The notes: generated by a model from the sequence alone, not told the origin. Shown: positions 12,997-25,892, counted from the first letter of the stretch. The stretch is DNA of 64,000 nucleotides from Sesamum alatum (GCA_034509735.1 JACGWO010000005.1:31588479-31652478); one strand, 5' to 3'. Made by a program: numbers and translations.

Positions 12997-15138
12997 ATCT
13001 CCCAGGTTAGAACTGAAGATCATTCATCTCCCAAAACCCACCATTTTCAAGAACAGAAAAGATTTACAGAAAGCATAAAAATCTGCATAATGCAGCACTA
13101 TGACAGCTGCATGGGCTCAGCTTAAAGGAACAACAGAAATACAAGGGTGAAGTGAAAGGACAAAGACCCACAAATAGTACTGCTCATCTAATAATCAGAC
13201 AGTGAGGCAAATGAAACATATATGGGACTTTGTTAGGTGCAAGAAGTAATTGTTCTTCTGCTTCTTTTGTTAATCTCTTACAGGTTTTAAGCCCATCAAG
13301 ATGGAGTGTTTGCAGTGAAATAGTATCCCCCTTTCTTGAAATAAAGATCACTGCTAAAACTGGTCAGGGAAAAAAGAAAAACAGTACAATCTTTCACCAA
13401 TCACTTTTGGAAAAGGAGTTAAAGTCTCATGGTGGGGATGAAAGAGAAACTAGCGAGCAAGATCAAGAAAATAAAGAAAAGATTGATTCTTGCAGCAAAA
13501 ATCATTAATATGTTAGTTGAAACTTAGAAATCTTGGGCTTGTTTTATTTATTTTAATAGGAAAAATTGTTAATAGCCTAACACTTTTGATCAGTGTTTTG
13601 TTTTTCAACATCACCAATAATTCCAGTAGCAGCCCACTGGCATTGCAGTGAGTGAGTGTGTGTCTGTCTCATTTGTCAAAGTCAGCAAAAGATTAGAACT
13701 TGATTGGAACATTCTCTCTAAACCTAACTTAGGCATTAACAAACCACAACATGTTTGTTTTCTTGACATTCTCACAAATCATGACTTCTTGTCATAAACA
13801 AATGAAACTAGTTCTTGTCTAAACCCTTTTGTTGGGGTTATGCTCATTATTTATGAAATGTGTTTTCTCATCCACTACAATAAAAAGAATTAGATTAAAC
13901 CCTTTATTTTTCTGCTGAGTTTAATGCAATATACCTCCATGTGAATAGCAAATGAGCAAATTAATCTTTTATGAAGAAAATAATAATATTTTACCTTCTT
14001 ATTTTCTTTAAAATTTACTCGTTTGCAATATTATAAGGAATTGCTTGCATATTTTCCTTTTTCTGCATCATACCATATCTACTCGTCGTATAATTCTTAG
14101 ACGACAGTCAACAATATATTGATTTATTCAAGATTTTTAGATTTGATGATTAGACTGAAGGGTGAATACCATATATAATGTTTCTTTAGAATGATTTGCC
14201 ATATATAACTAATATGAAAGTTGGACCAAACTTTATATCATCAAACCCCTTTTTTCTTGTTCTTCTTCTCCCTTTTCTAACCCCCTTTGTAGTATCCAAT
14301 GCTTCTTGATGTGAATTTAAGCACCAAGCTAACACAAATTCACTCTCCAAATAATGGGAAATGAGGACAAAGATGTACGTACCATGATCTATGATTTGTT
14401 TACACAAATTATTCTTATTTTTTACATAAATAGAGAAATCACCCTTAATAGTCAAAAAACATAGATTTTGTGTGACGGTGTTGATGTTTTTGGGGGATTG
14501 CGTGTATAATATTTCAAAAAAATATGGGTTATTTATGTAAATAATATGTCATTTTTGATGGGTATATATATAATTATTCTAAAACAGAAAATGGATTAGA
14601 CAAAGCAATGAAGAAATGGAAGAGAGGTAGGTATGTTTGTAGGCAATGAAAATGTGGTATTAAATTGGATTGATTCATTAATATGATATGGGACTATGGA
14701 AAGAAATGTCCCCACACATCATGTCAACATTAGTTAGGTGTTTCTTGAAATGTGGTGTTGCAGCACTTGGACACCACTTTTTTTCTATTTTTAAATATAT
14801 TTTTTTAAAATAAATTTTTAATATTTCTATTGTATGATCACAAAATAATGGTGGTGGGGTGGTGGATCTGAATCATATCACTTGACCAAATTTTATAATG
14901 GGAATTCAATTCCCATTGGCTTGTCGGTGCAAATTTTTACCCTCTTTTCTTTATAGGATTTTTTTGGTCAATTTTCAATTTTTATCTTTTATTTGATAGA
15001 GTAATTTTGTTATTTTACTTGATAAAGTAACGGAATATGAACGTACGAAATATATTATTTTATTAAGTAATGTTTGAACTTTCAATAATTATTCAAAAAG
15101 GACTTTTTTGTTCTACAAAAGAAATGTTTTTATAAAAA
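12997..15138. other. Intergenic region upstream of ALE2
   Basis: Contains the presumed ALE2 promoter and AT-rich DNA. A 92-codon plus-strand ORF at 13230-13508 shows no recognisable family and is not called. No RNA gene or clear repeat is seen. Confidence 0.5.
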
Positions 15139-15645
15139 GGATAATTACACTGCTCCCTTTTGAGGTTTGGTGTAATTATATGTAAACTCCTCCTATATTT
15201 TACAAAATCACATTTGTTATACTTGACGTTTGTTTTTGTTCAACAAATAGATCACTTGTTAGTCAAAATTTCTCGAATTTGTTGATATTAGCTAAAAATT
15301 CATATTTACCCCCGATTGACTTACGAATGATTTATTGCAGGTCAAACAAATCTTTTGTGACCAACTACCCTTATAAGGGTGAAGATGTACCTCTGCACAT
15401 GCATTAGTGCGTTTCAAGATCAGAAAATATTTATTTGACCTGCAATAAGTTAGTAATAAGTCAATCGGGGTTAAATATGGAATCTCATTCAATTATTTAT
15501 TATTATCAACAAATTCGATGAATTTTGCCTATGGATCTTTTGTTAAACGAAAACAAACGTCAAGGGTACTAAATGTAATTTTTCAAACCACAAGTTATCT
15601 ACGTGTAATTACACTAAATTTCAAAAGAGAGTGGTGTAATTATCC
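15139..15645. mobile_element. Full-length hairpin MITE (about 507 bp)
   Basis: The ends are inverted repeats: left GGATAATTACACTGC, right (other strand) GGATAATTACACCAC. Internal arms also pair, for example 15305-15365 with 15415-15480 around the phrases 'gattgacttac' and 'gtaagtcaatc'-like sequence, so the whole unit folds. It is the same family as the element split by the retrotransposon (19773-19952 plus 29965-30325). It is non-coding; the short minus ORF 15292-15492 is a by-product of the palindrome. Confidence 0.75.
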
Positions 15646-16112
15646 ATTTTCATGTGATTAGATTAGATCATATAAGAATGAAATAATTTTCATTATTCAG
15701 ATAGTATAGTTCTTGTTATTTAATGTAAAATAACATGAAATAGATTAGAACTTTCTCTTGCCCAATAAGCATTGACTACTTGTTTCCTTTCTAATATAAT
15801 TGTTGTTTTGAATACCCTTTAGCCCTTCAAAGTTCAAAGTGCAAAGTTAAAATATGGTGAAGGATAAAAAGGATATATGTGGGAGAAAAAAAAATGAAAT
15901 AAAATAAAATCTTAGCCAGATTTAGTGGCTAATAGATGTTACAAACATCCTTCAACTTTATCATCATGCTTTTCCACCTGTATTTCCATAATATATTTTC
16001 AAATTAGTCCTCATTTTTTGGAAAATGACAAATTCATCCTCAAAGTCCTATCTTTGAGTTTTTTTTAGCTATTTGAGAATCTTGCCTACGATATGGGTAT
16101 TAATGAATTTAA
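15646..16112. other. AT-rich intergenic DNA
   Basis: No gene or distinct repeat seen between two MITEs. Confidence 0.5.
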
Positions 16113-16535
16113 GGATAAATTACAGCCACCTCCCTTGAGGTTTGACATAATTAAAAATATCTTTTTTTTATTTGAAAATTTACAAATATTCTCATGAGGT
16201 TTGTAAATTTTACCAAAGGCCTGAAATTGACCATTTTGTCCTTGAATTTTTTATTAAAATTGTAGAAAAATCAACCGAGATAAATGCATTATTGCTCCTG
16301 TGTAAAAAGCTTAAGAAACATCTCTCTGCGCATTGTAGTCCAAAAAATTTTAAGAATTAAATAAAAAATAATTCAATGCATAAGGGCATTTTGATCAGTT
16401 CACCCATAAAAATGGATGAAAATGAGTTATTTGTTAGATAGTTACAAACCTTAGGGGAGGTATTTGTAATTTTTTCAAAAAAAAAGGGGTATTTTTAATT
16501 ATATCAAACCTCGATGGAGGTGGCTGTAATTTACA
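16113..16535. mobile_element. MITE, third copy of the family at 884-1708
   Basis: About 423 bp with inverted ends GGATAAATTACAGCCACC (left) and GTAAATTACAGCCACC (right, other strand), followed by 'gaggtttgacataat' on both arms. The internal phrases (for example 'gcgcattgtagtcca' and 'aagggcattttgatcagtt') match the 992-1392 element closely. Non-coding. Confidence 0.7.
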
Positions 16536-16906
16536 TTTAAATTTAAATGAAAAATAAGGGTTTTTTTTTATTTATTTTTTTTCGAGGGTGGGGGTGGGTT
16601 GTTGGGACAATTGACCGTACAGGTTAATTTACAGGGAGAATCAAAAGGCCATACAAGCAAGCTATATCACTTGGGATAGATTGAAATACAATTGGGCTGA
16701 TCCAATTCCTAATATATTTGGGCTTGGCCCATATAATGAAGCCCAAATATGCAAACTATTTTTCCAAGTAGGCCGCCCATTGGACATATTCGGGCCAGTT
16801 AAATATCCACTTTAATTAAAAAAGAAAAACTGCCCAATTAATTTGGATAGGTTTACTAAATATTCGATTTGAGATTAATTGTCAAGAACTCATTTTAACT
16901 CGAACT
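16536..16906. other. Intergenic DNA with several GGCCCA/TGGGCT words
   Basis: Between about 16690 and 16800 the words GGGCT, GGCCCA and GGGCC recur in the style of plant site II promoter elements, but no gene with a start nearby is visible. The reason may be chance or a lost gene. Confidence 0.35.
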
Positions 16907-18660
16907 TTTTTTTTTGTTGAAATTTATAGCGATGATATATTAGAAATAAAACCAAACGACAAAAAAAAAAAAAAAAAATCCTTACAAACGTCATCGAAAC
17001 AAAACAAAACAAAAGATCATAAACAAAACAACTGCTAAACTCGAAATCTAAGACATATAACCAACTTAGCAAAGACAGACCAACATAAACTCGCAACCAT
17101 AGATAAAGGTGACCAACTAAACAAGTGCAGCCTATTTGTACGCCCTACGGACCGTAAAACGACCATCCCTTTGGAACCTCCATCGCAATCCTCCCTTTGA
17201 ACCTCCAACTCCCTCCCCAACCCAGGAACAACCCTCCTTCAGTAAATTCCTCACCCCCAACACACTCTTCCAAGTACATGATGGTCTCGACCCACACCTC
17301 GTCTCCCATAACGAACATTGTTGGAAATATTTGGCTTTTATAACCTGAATTAGCAAGGAGGTTGGTCGAGAAATAATTCTCCACCCTTGCTTAGCTAACA
17401 ATGCTAGATTAAACTCCCTCAACCTCCTAAATCCCAATCCCCCTTTCGAATGAGGCCGACACAACTTTGACCACACTACCCAATGTGTTCACCTATCCAC
17501 CAAAAATCTGCAGAAATCCTCTTAATCTCCCTCAACTGTTCATCCTTTGCACCACAAAACACTAGTGTGTCATCAGCAAATAACAGATGAGACACAGTTG
17601 GGGCCTGTGGAGCCACCCTCAACCCCTCTAAAGCCCCCACTCACTCAGCCCGTTGAATCAGACAAGAGAAAGCTTCAGCACAGAAATTAAACAAGTATGG
17701 GCAAGGGGGTCACTTTGACGGATACCCCTTCCCGGTTTGAAAAATCCAAATTGTTAACCATTCAAAGTAAGAGAATAAGATACGGAAGTCATCAGCACAT
17801 AATCGCGTTCACAAAATTATGTTGGAAGCCTAACCTAAGAAGCACTTCCCTGAGGAAAGGTCACTCGACTCTATCATATGCTTTACTCATGTCTAATTTC
17901 AATGGCACATATGCATCACGGGGTCGGGATGAGACTTTAATAAAATGATTCAATTTGAAAGCTAATAAAACATTATCGCTGATAAGACGATCAGGAAAGA
18001 AGGCAGATTGAGACTGAGAAATGATAACATCAAGCATGTGTTTAATTCTATTAGCTACACATTTAGGGGCGACCTTGACTACAACATTACACAAGCTAAT
18101 GGGGCGAAGTTGAACCACTGTTTCCGGTGAATCACACTTCAAGATGGGGACAATATGGGTGTAGTTGAGTTTGTGCAACAAAACACGGTCATGAAGAATA
18201 TTCATAACAACAGAAATAGCGTCAATCCCTACAACAAGCCAAAAGTGCTGAAAAGTTACCAGGGCCATACCGCCTGGACCGGGAGACTTGAGAGGGAACA
18301 TATCGAACACAACACGCTTGACTTCATCCGCCGTGAATGGAACAGATAAGGACTGGTTCATTTCAGGAGTGACCCATGGCTGAAGACAAGTGAGCGCCTC
18401 ATTCATGGCAAGGTTAGGCAGATGAGTAGAAGAGAAAATGCCCTGAAAATACCTCAGCAAAACATGTTGAATGTCCTCTTCCTTATCACACCAATTGCCC
18501 TCCTCATTCCTCAATCGGATGATAGAATTATACCTATGCCGAGCAGAAGCAAAAACATGAAAAAATCTAGTATTTTTGTCCCCATCTACCAGCCAGTGCG
18601 TTTTACTGCGTTGCTGCATTTCAAATCGAACTTTTAACCATAACAATAAGCTCGATTTTT
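16907..18660 (-). mobile_element. 5'-truncated, degraded LINE (non-LTR retrotransposon)
   Basis: Minus-strand reading from 18646 to 17861 gives a LINE reverse transcriptase segment with GDKNTRFFH, KSPGPGGM, LRPISLCNVV, QSAFFPDRLISDNV and KLDMSKAYDRVEW-type motifs. After stops and frame breaks, 17476-17132 gives the post-RT region (GGLGFRRLREFNLALLAKQGWR). The N-terminal endonuclease half is absent. A T run at 16907-16916 is the poly(A) tail on the minus strand. Flanks share only an imperfect CTCGA(A)CTTTTT-like repeat, so the TSD is tentative. Many stops show it is dead. Confidence 0.85.
17861..18646 (-). pseudogene. LINE reverse transcriptase fragment
   Basis: An open stretch of 261 codons covering the linker and the first blocks of an L1-like reverse transcriptase. 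The active-site YADD block is not in this frame, and the next codons after DRVE are a stop and frame breaks. No protein product is expected. Confidence 0.85.
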
Positions 18661-19772
18661 TTTAATAAGATTTGAAAATTTGCTAAAGATCAATCCAATT
18701 GTTTAAAAAAAAAAAAAACATGCATACATATATGGTGAATCCTACTCTGTTTTAATTATATTAATAATTAAACCAAATTTAAATATAATTAAATTTATTA
18801 AAAAAATCAAAATATATACTTTTTATTATTATTTTTAAATGGAAAAACAGGTTTGACACCATATGAAAAAGGACCTGTGCAACAATCTTTAAGTAGAAGT
18901 AATTACAATGTACTATATATGATCAACACATTTATGTGAAATGATGTTCCTCAATCCACAAGATGGGGAAGTATAAGCATAATTATGAGTTGGCCCATGA
19001 TTAATTAATCAAAATGTACAAAATACTATATATAATCATTACTTAATTACTAATAATAGCTAAAAAAGTAAGAGATGATTATTGGGCCCATTAATATATA
19101 TTATTATAATTGTCTGGATTATTCTTCTCCATGAATTATTGATTGCAGAAATTGAAAGCAAGTGTGATGTTAATTAGGTGATTACTGGTGTAGGGTTTCT
19201 CTCCCACTTAATTACTTAATTTTCCCAGCATTCTTACCATTTATCCTCCTAACTTCTAATATATATATATATATATATAGGTGAAAATTATGTAAATTTA
19301 TAAACTACTGAATGTGAAAAAATTAAATAACATTATGTATTGGAAACTTGATCATCAGCTTCTTGTGTTTATTATTATTTTTTTAATCAAAACAATATTT
19401 GATTATTATCATAATATTAATTAATATATAATCACCTAATTATAAAAAGATAATATATATATATAATTACGAATCATATTTTGTTTTAATATTAATAGAT
19501 GGGTATCAGACAAATACCCTGAATCTTGAAGGGATGAATGAACGAGAAACTTGAGTACAAATAATTATTCTGTACGATATACAAAATACTGAAACGTACT
19601 TAATAAAATCAAAAGATAAATATAACTAACTATTGTAAATTACATAACACATTTACAGGGAATATATATATATATATATATAATAGCTTATTAGACCCAT
19701 TGTTTAGAGGGATTCAAATTAGGACTTGTATGTATTTAAAATGCTTGAGAGTTAATTAATCATTCTAATTTG
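18661..19772. other. AT-rich intergenic DNA
   Basis: Contains TA microsatellites near 19259-19280 and 19659-19682. No gene, RNA gene or clear transposon end is seen. Confidence 0.5.
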
Positions 19773-19952
19773 GGATAATTACACCTCCTCCCCTGAGGTT
19801 TGGTGTAATTACACGTAGATCCCCTATAGTTTGGAAAATTATATCTACTACTCTTGAGATTTGCGTCCATCTAACAAATAGGTTCATTGTTAGTCAAAAT
19901 TCACCTAATTTGTTGATATTAACAAAAAAACTTAATAAAAATCGATATTACC

Positions 19953-20449
19953 TGATGTGGGTATAACCCAATAAATTGGTCAAAAGACCAAAAACACCCT
20001 GAAAAGTGGGTCCCAGGCTACAAAGAAGTACCAGACCCGCGTACCAGCGATACGGGCCGGGTCACACGACCCGCCCCGGATCAGTGACCCGGGTATTACC
20101 AAGGACCATGTGTCCAAATATGGATCTTTGATGCTAAAACTTGTCAGACTAACGAGATGAGGCCACGTGGACCACGAAGGTACGGACACTTGGTGCTATA
20201 AATAAGCCTGACCCACCGCATTTGAGGTAAGTTATTCCAATTGTATTCGACCAGCACTATTCTCCATATTATCGACCATCCATCTCGACCAGAATCTGAC
20301 TTAAGCATCGGAGTGTCTACGCCGGGGACCCTCCCGGCTAGTCTCACGTGCTTGTTTCTTCTCAGGTATTGTCCGGAAGCTAACCAGATCGAGCCCGAGG
20401 GTACCCAAATCCAAGTAGGACCCAGGTGATCGAGTAACGACCCAGATCA
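19953..20449 (+). repeat. 5' LTR (497 bp)
   Basis: Begins TGATGTGGGTATAACCC and ends GACCCAGATCA. A TATA box TATAAATA is at 20197-20204 and a palindromic G-box CCACGTGG at 20163-20170, with another CACGTG at 20345-20350, so promoter activity responsive to bZIP/bHLH factors is plausible. Confidence 0.93.
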
Positions 20450-20451
20450 AT

Positions 20452-20469
20452 TGGCGCCGTCTGTGGGAA
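20452..20469 (+). other. Primer-binding site
   Basis: TGGCGCCGTCTGTGGGAA starts two bases after the 5' LTR and has the TGG start expected of a sequence complementary to a tRNA 3' end (CCA). I do not assign the tRNA species. Confidence 0.75.
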
Positions 20470-20497
20470 ATCTGAGAAGATAACGTACTTTCACGAG

Positions 20498-22090
20498 ATG
20501 GAAGGGCCGTCAAGGAGGGACCAGCTATCAGGAGAGTACGAAGGGAACTCTCAGCGACAGAATGATCAAGTCATTCAGCTTACTAGAGACGAACTCCAAA
20601 GGATGATAGACGAGGCTAGTAGGAAGGCAAGCAGAAATGCGATAGTGGAATACGAAAGGAGAACTGCCACCCCGATAGTCCGCGAACCGGCCAAGTGACA
20701 GTTGTTCAGAGAAAATGAAATTGAGGACGAGATGAGAGAGGACAACAGGGAGATGCCTGTGAAAGGCGCTACCTATGAAGTGTCCGATGCGGCGTCTAGC
20801 CAAAAGGAAAAAAGTAAGAGGAGAGAACCAGGAATTTCTAAGGCAGAGGTCGAGGACGTGGGTCGCCAGATTGAAAAATTGGGAGCTCAAATTAGCGAGC
20901 TTAAACGACGGGGGGAGATAGTGGCCCAGCATAGGAACTCGCCATTCTCTAACAAGATTCTCACTGAGACCGTGGACCCCCATTTCAGAATGCCGGATCT
21001 GCCTAAGTATGACGGTAGCAAGGATCCACAGGAGCATGTCGCTGCATTCGATCTGGTAATGAATCTTTATGGTCAGTCTGATTCCATTAATGCTAAGTTG
21101 TTTGTTACCACTCTAGCAGGAAAGGCGCAAGAATGGTTCACTAGCTTGCCCAGTGGAACCGTCGAAACGTACGAACAATTGATACAGAAATTTGCATTCC
21201 ACTTCGCAAGTAAAAGGAAACAAAAAAGATCGGCCACTCACCTATTCACTATAAGGCAGAAAGAGGATGAATCATTAAAAAGTTTCGTGGGTAGGTTCAA
21301 TAACGAGACCTTAGAGGTCCAAGATCTGAGGATTGACATGATGATCAGCATCCTTATACATGGATTAAAGAAAGGCCCTTTTGCATCAGCATTAGCAAGG
21401 GACCCCCCAGAAGACGTAGAGCAATTAATGAGACTGGCTCAGAAATACATAGATGAAGAAGAAATGAACGCAATGAAGGATGGCGAATGGATGGGGGGTC
21501 GAGGTCGTGAACGAGCGAGGGACCGAGGCCGAGACCGAAGGGTGCGATCTGAAAAAGATCAGGAGGCACCGTATCAGCCTAGATTCCACAGATATACTCC
21601 ATTGCGGGCTTCCAGGGAACAGATGATGATGATGGTTGAAAAGGCGAATGTACTCCAGTGGCCCAAGAAAACGCGAGCTACACCATCAAAGAGGTACTTG
21701 GGTAACAAGTATTGCAAATTTCACAAGGAAAAGGGACATGACACCGAGGATTGTTTTCAATTGAAAGATGAAATAGAGAGATTGGTCAGGCAAGGATATT
21801 TTAAGGACTACGTAAGGAAACCCCGAAACTTTGAGAATGAAAGGGAGCACAGAGATGCACGAAGAGAGAGATCGAGGAGTAGACCCCATAGCAGGGAAAG
21901 GTTCCAGCATAGAGAGGACAGAAGACGCGATAGACCGGACGAGGTCGCACGCAATAATGCTCCTGTGAAAGAGGTCATTCATACGATCGCGGGCGGACCT
22001 ACGGGGGGTGATTCAGCAAGGTCGAGGAAGAGATATGCTCGATACGGATATGGGAGCTCAGGGGTGAGAGAGTTGGTACTAAGTGTATAA
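20498..22090 (+). pseudogene. Retrotransposon gag, interrupted
   Basis: Opens with ATG at 20498 and stays in one frame to the TAA at 22088-22090, apart from a TGA at 20696-20698. The middle carries the retrotransposon gag domain (about 21000-21350: DPQEHVAAFDLVM, KAQEWFTSLP, LFTIRQKEDESLKSFVGRFN). A basic tail with RDRG/RER repeats and a zinc-knuckle-like CKFHKEKGHDTEDC follows near 21715-21760. It would form the virus-like particle core and package RNA. The stop near the N-terminus makes this copy defective, though re-initiation at 20717 is possible. Confidence 0.88.
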
Positions 22091-22909
22091 CAGAGTGAAG
22101 AAATTACATTTAGTAAGAAAGACATGGTAGCCGAAGCAGGGTCGCAGAATGACCCCATGGTGATAAAAATGGACATAGCAAATTATTATGTGCACAAGGT
22201 GCTAATTGATAATGGCAGTTCGGTGGACATTGTATTCATGGAAGTATTGAGGAAGATGGGATTTGATGCTGCCCGGCTACAACCAGTACAAACGCCTTTA
22301 GTAGGATTCGGGGGAAGTGAGGTAACACCATTGGGAACCATCGACCTCCCAGCCTCATTAGGCGACGAACCGAGAAAGAAAACTTTAATGATAAAATTTT
22401 TGGTCGTTGATAATCCATTTGCTTATAATGTGATTTTGGGAAGACCCAGTTTAAACTTGTTTCAAGCTATTGTGTCCACTTACCATTTGAAGATGAAGTT
22501 TCCAACACCATGCAGAATAGGCGAGGTATGTTGCGACCAGCGGGAGGCAAGGAAATGTTATAATCTGTCTTTAAAAAAGAAAGAAGGAGAATACACGAAA
22601 ACCAAACGAAGGATAGGGGTCGACCATCCTGAAGAAGTCATGGATACCTTGAAAAAATCAAAGCCCGAACGGATAGAACCAATGGAAGAGCACAAAGTGA
22701 TCGAATTGACCCCAGGCGAGCCCAACAGGACCACAAGGATCGGGTCGCAAATGACATCGAACTTAGAAACACTAATGATCGCATTTTTAAGGGAAAATGC
22801 TGACATGTTCGCATGGAGCCCGTCGGACTTTAAGGGGATAGATCCAGAGGTCATCGTGCATAGGCTCAATGTAGACCCGCAGATGCGACCGGTAAAGCAA
22901 AAGAAATGA
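22091..22909 (+). pseudogene. Retrotransposon protease region
   Basis: Same frame as gag, opening after TAA 22088-22090 and ending at TGA 22907-22909. The retropepsin-like segment is near 22200-22470: VLIDNGSSVDIVF replaces the classical D-T/S-G with D-N-G, as is usual in Tat elements, and NVILGRPSLN is the flap-distal hallmark. The downstream part leads into the RT domain (NPQ-type PVKQKK). Confidence 0.85.
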
Positions 22910-24650
22910 TCGTTCGGCGTGGAAAGGAACAAAATCATTGAGGAAGAGGTCAATAAGCTTCTGAAGGCGGGATACGTAGCGGAGGTCCAGTACACAGAAT
23001 GGTTATCAAACGTGGTGATAGTGCCCAAGGCATCCGGCAAATGGCGAATGTGTACAGATTTTACAGACTTGAACAAAGCATGTCCAAAGGACCCGTACCC
23101 GCTGCCTCGAATAGACTTACTGGTCGATTCGACCGCAGGATGCGCACTGTTCAGCATGATGGACGCATACCAGGGATATCATCAGATCTTCATGGCGGAG
23201 GAAGATAGAGGTAAGACATCATTCGTTACTGAAAATGGCATTTATTGTTATAATGTAATGCCTTTTGGGTTAAAAAATGCAGGTGCCACTTACCAAAGGT
23301 TGGTGAACAGGATGTTCAAGGAGTTGATCGGCCAGTCTATGGAAGTCTACGTGGATGATATGTTGGTCAAGAGCAAAGAGGAGAAACATCACCTCGATCA
23401 CCTGAGAAAGGCGTTCGAAGTGATGCGAACATATGGCATGAAATTAAACCCATCAAAATGCACATTCGGAGTTCGAGGCGGAAAATTTTTAGGATACATG
23501 GTGAGCGAGAAAGGGATTGAAGCAAATCCAGAAAAAGTAGAAGCGATATTGGGTTTGAGTTCGCCAAAAACGGTCAAAGATGTACAGAAACTAGCCGGGA
23601 AGATCGCATCTCTTAGTCGCTTCATCTCGCGATCAGCGGACCGTAACTTACCATTTTTCAAAACCCTGAGGAAGGTGAAGGATTTCAAGTGGAACGAAGA
23701 GTGCGAACAAGCATTGACTGATCTAAAATAGTATTTGACAAAACCACCCCTGCTTGCAAATCCTAAGATAGGTGAGGTGTTATACTTATACCTAGTTGTG
23801 TCTGATGATGCAGTAAGTTCTGTTTTGGTAAAGGAAGAAGCGGGGTCGCAAAATCCAGTATATTATATGAGCAGAATGCTTCAAGGGGCAGAGAAAAGAT
23901 ACATCCAGATCGAAAAGTTGGCACTGGCTTTGGTTACTACAGCTCGAAAGTTGAGACCATACTTTCAATCTCACAAGATCGTAGTATTGACAAACTACCC
24001 CCTGAAACAAATCATGTCCAGACCGGATGCTTCAGGTCGCTTGATCAAGTGGGCGGTCGAGCTAGGAGAATTCGATATTGAATATCAGGCAAGAATTTCC
24101 ATTAAATCTCAAGTTTTTGCTAATTTTATTGTCGAGCTCGCAGGTGACCAGGAAGTAAAGCCTCAGGAAGGCTGGTTGCTCCATGTCGATGGATCGTCAA
24201 ATGCGAATAATGGAGGTGCAGGAATTTTGTTACAGGGACCCGGAGGGGTAGAAATTGAGATCGCGGCAAAACTGGTGTTCCCCATCACTAATAACGAGGC
24301 AGAATACGAGGTACTAATTCTGGGCCTAAAAATGGCAAGTCAAGCTGGGGTCAAAAGGTTAGATGTATGCACCGACTCTCAACTGGTCGCGATGCAGATC
24401 GAAGGAGCATATGAAACGAGAGAATGGTCAATGACCTAGTACTTGAGAAAGGTGAAGGAAATGATGCAGAAATTTGACAAGTGCTCGATTCAACAAATCC
24501 CAAGAGAAGAAAACGCACGAGCAGATGCTCTGTCTAAGTTCGGGGCTTATGATGGCAGGCATAAAGGATCGCAGTATCTCAGTAATGGTCAAGGAAGTGC
24601 CAGAGGTTGATGAACCAACCATGGAAGTGCAAGCGATCGAGGAGGAGGTA
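22910..24650 (+). pseudogene. Reverse transcriptase, RNase H and second (archaeal-type) RNase H
   Basis: RT motifs: WLSNVVIVPKASGKWRMC, DLNKACPKDPYPLPRID, MPFGLKNAGATYQR and the catalytic YVDDM at about 23346-23360. The first RNase H follows from about 23735. A second RNase H with HVDGSSN, NNEAEYEV and CTDSQLV (24180-24400) marks the Tat group. Breaks: stops at 23729-23731 and 24437-24439, then a one-base frameshift near 24545, and another stop at 24651-24653 in the new frame. The catalytic residues seen are intact. Confidence 0.9.
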
Positions 24651-24653
24651 TAA

Positions 24654-25880
24654 TGGAAGACAGGTATAATCAGGTACCTACGTGAAGGGGTTGTACCCAG
24701 CGATCCTGTCGAAGCAAAAAAATTGAGGTTCAAAGCAAACAGGTTCACGATAGTGGGGGATAAACTATACAAAAGAACGGTCGAAGGTCCGCTATTAAAA
24801 TGCCTCGACCCAGAAAAGGCTCATTATGTCTTAAGAGAGATTCACGAGGGAAGTTGTGGTAATCGTTCAGGGGGCAGGTCGCTAGCGCAGAAGGTCGCAA
24901 GGCAAGGCTATTTTTGGCCCACATTAGTAAAGGACGCAATGGAATTCGCCAAAAGGTGTGAGAGCTGTCAGAAGTATGCAACACTGATACATACCCCCAC
25001 GACCTCGATGGAACCAATTAGGATCGCATGTCCGTTCGACCAATGGGGCATCGACATTGTAGGACCCTTTCCGCCAGCACCAGCCCAGAAAAAATTCATC
25101 ATAGTGGCGGTTGATTATTTTTCAAAATGGGTCGAAGCAGAGGCTTTGGCAAAAATATCGGAAAAGGAAGTGATAAACTTTATTTGGAAAAACATAATTT
25201 GCAGGTTCGGTATACCTCGGATCTTGATCTCGGATAACGGCACTCAGTTTCAAGGAAAAGGAATTCTGGCATGGTGCAAGGAGTTAAAAATTCAGCAGAA
25301 TTTCACGGCAGTGGGGAACCCCCAAGCAAACGGCCAGACCAAAGTGACTAATCGAACATTAATGCAGCATTTGAGAACAAGGCTCGAAGGTGCGAAGGGG
25401 TCGTGGGTCGAAGAGCTACCAGGCGTATTATGGGCATACCGCACAACTCCGAGAACCTCGACAGGTGAGTCACCATTCTATTTAGTTTATGGAACTGAAG
25501 CTATAATCCCTGCAGAGGTAGGAGAAATGACAGCCAGGGTCGCACATTATGATCCACAAGCGAACCAGGTCGAGCGAGCTTTCGACCTCACCACAATCGA
25601 AGAAAGGATAGATCGTGTCTATGCCAAAATCTTGCATCACAAGAACATGATGATGAGGAATTATAACCAAAGGGTCAAACCAAGGCAGTTCCAAGTGGGA
25701 GATCTAGTTCTTAAGAAGGTCGAAGTGTCAAAGCATGTTGGGAAGCTAGACCCGAGCTGGGAAGGACCCTATAAGGTCATCGAGATCAAAAAACGTGGAA
25801 CATACAAACTTCAAAGCATGGATGGCAAAGACTTACCAAGACCATGGAATGTGCACAACTTGAAAAAGTTCTACGCTTGA
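24654..25880 (+). pseudogene. Retrotransposon integrase, catalytic glutamate replaced
   Basis: An open frame to TGA 25878-25880. The zinc-binding HHCC region includes CESCQKYA; the core has WGIDIVGPFPPA and ISDNGTQF with both aspartates. At the third catalytic position the family has Glu after NGQ(T/A), but here the sequence is ANGQTKVTN (about 25333), i.e. Lys. TTPRTSTGESPFYLVYGTEA and a C-terminal chromo-adjacent segment (VGDLVLKKV) follow. The lysine should abolish strand transfer. Confidence 0.9.
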
Positions 25881-25892
25881 CAAGGACCAGAA

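Noticed and set aside
13230..13508. 92-codon plus-strand ORF upstream of ALE2
   Set aside because: No recognisable domain, polar low-complexity C-terminus, no convincing splice context; probably chance.
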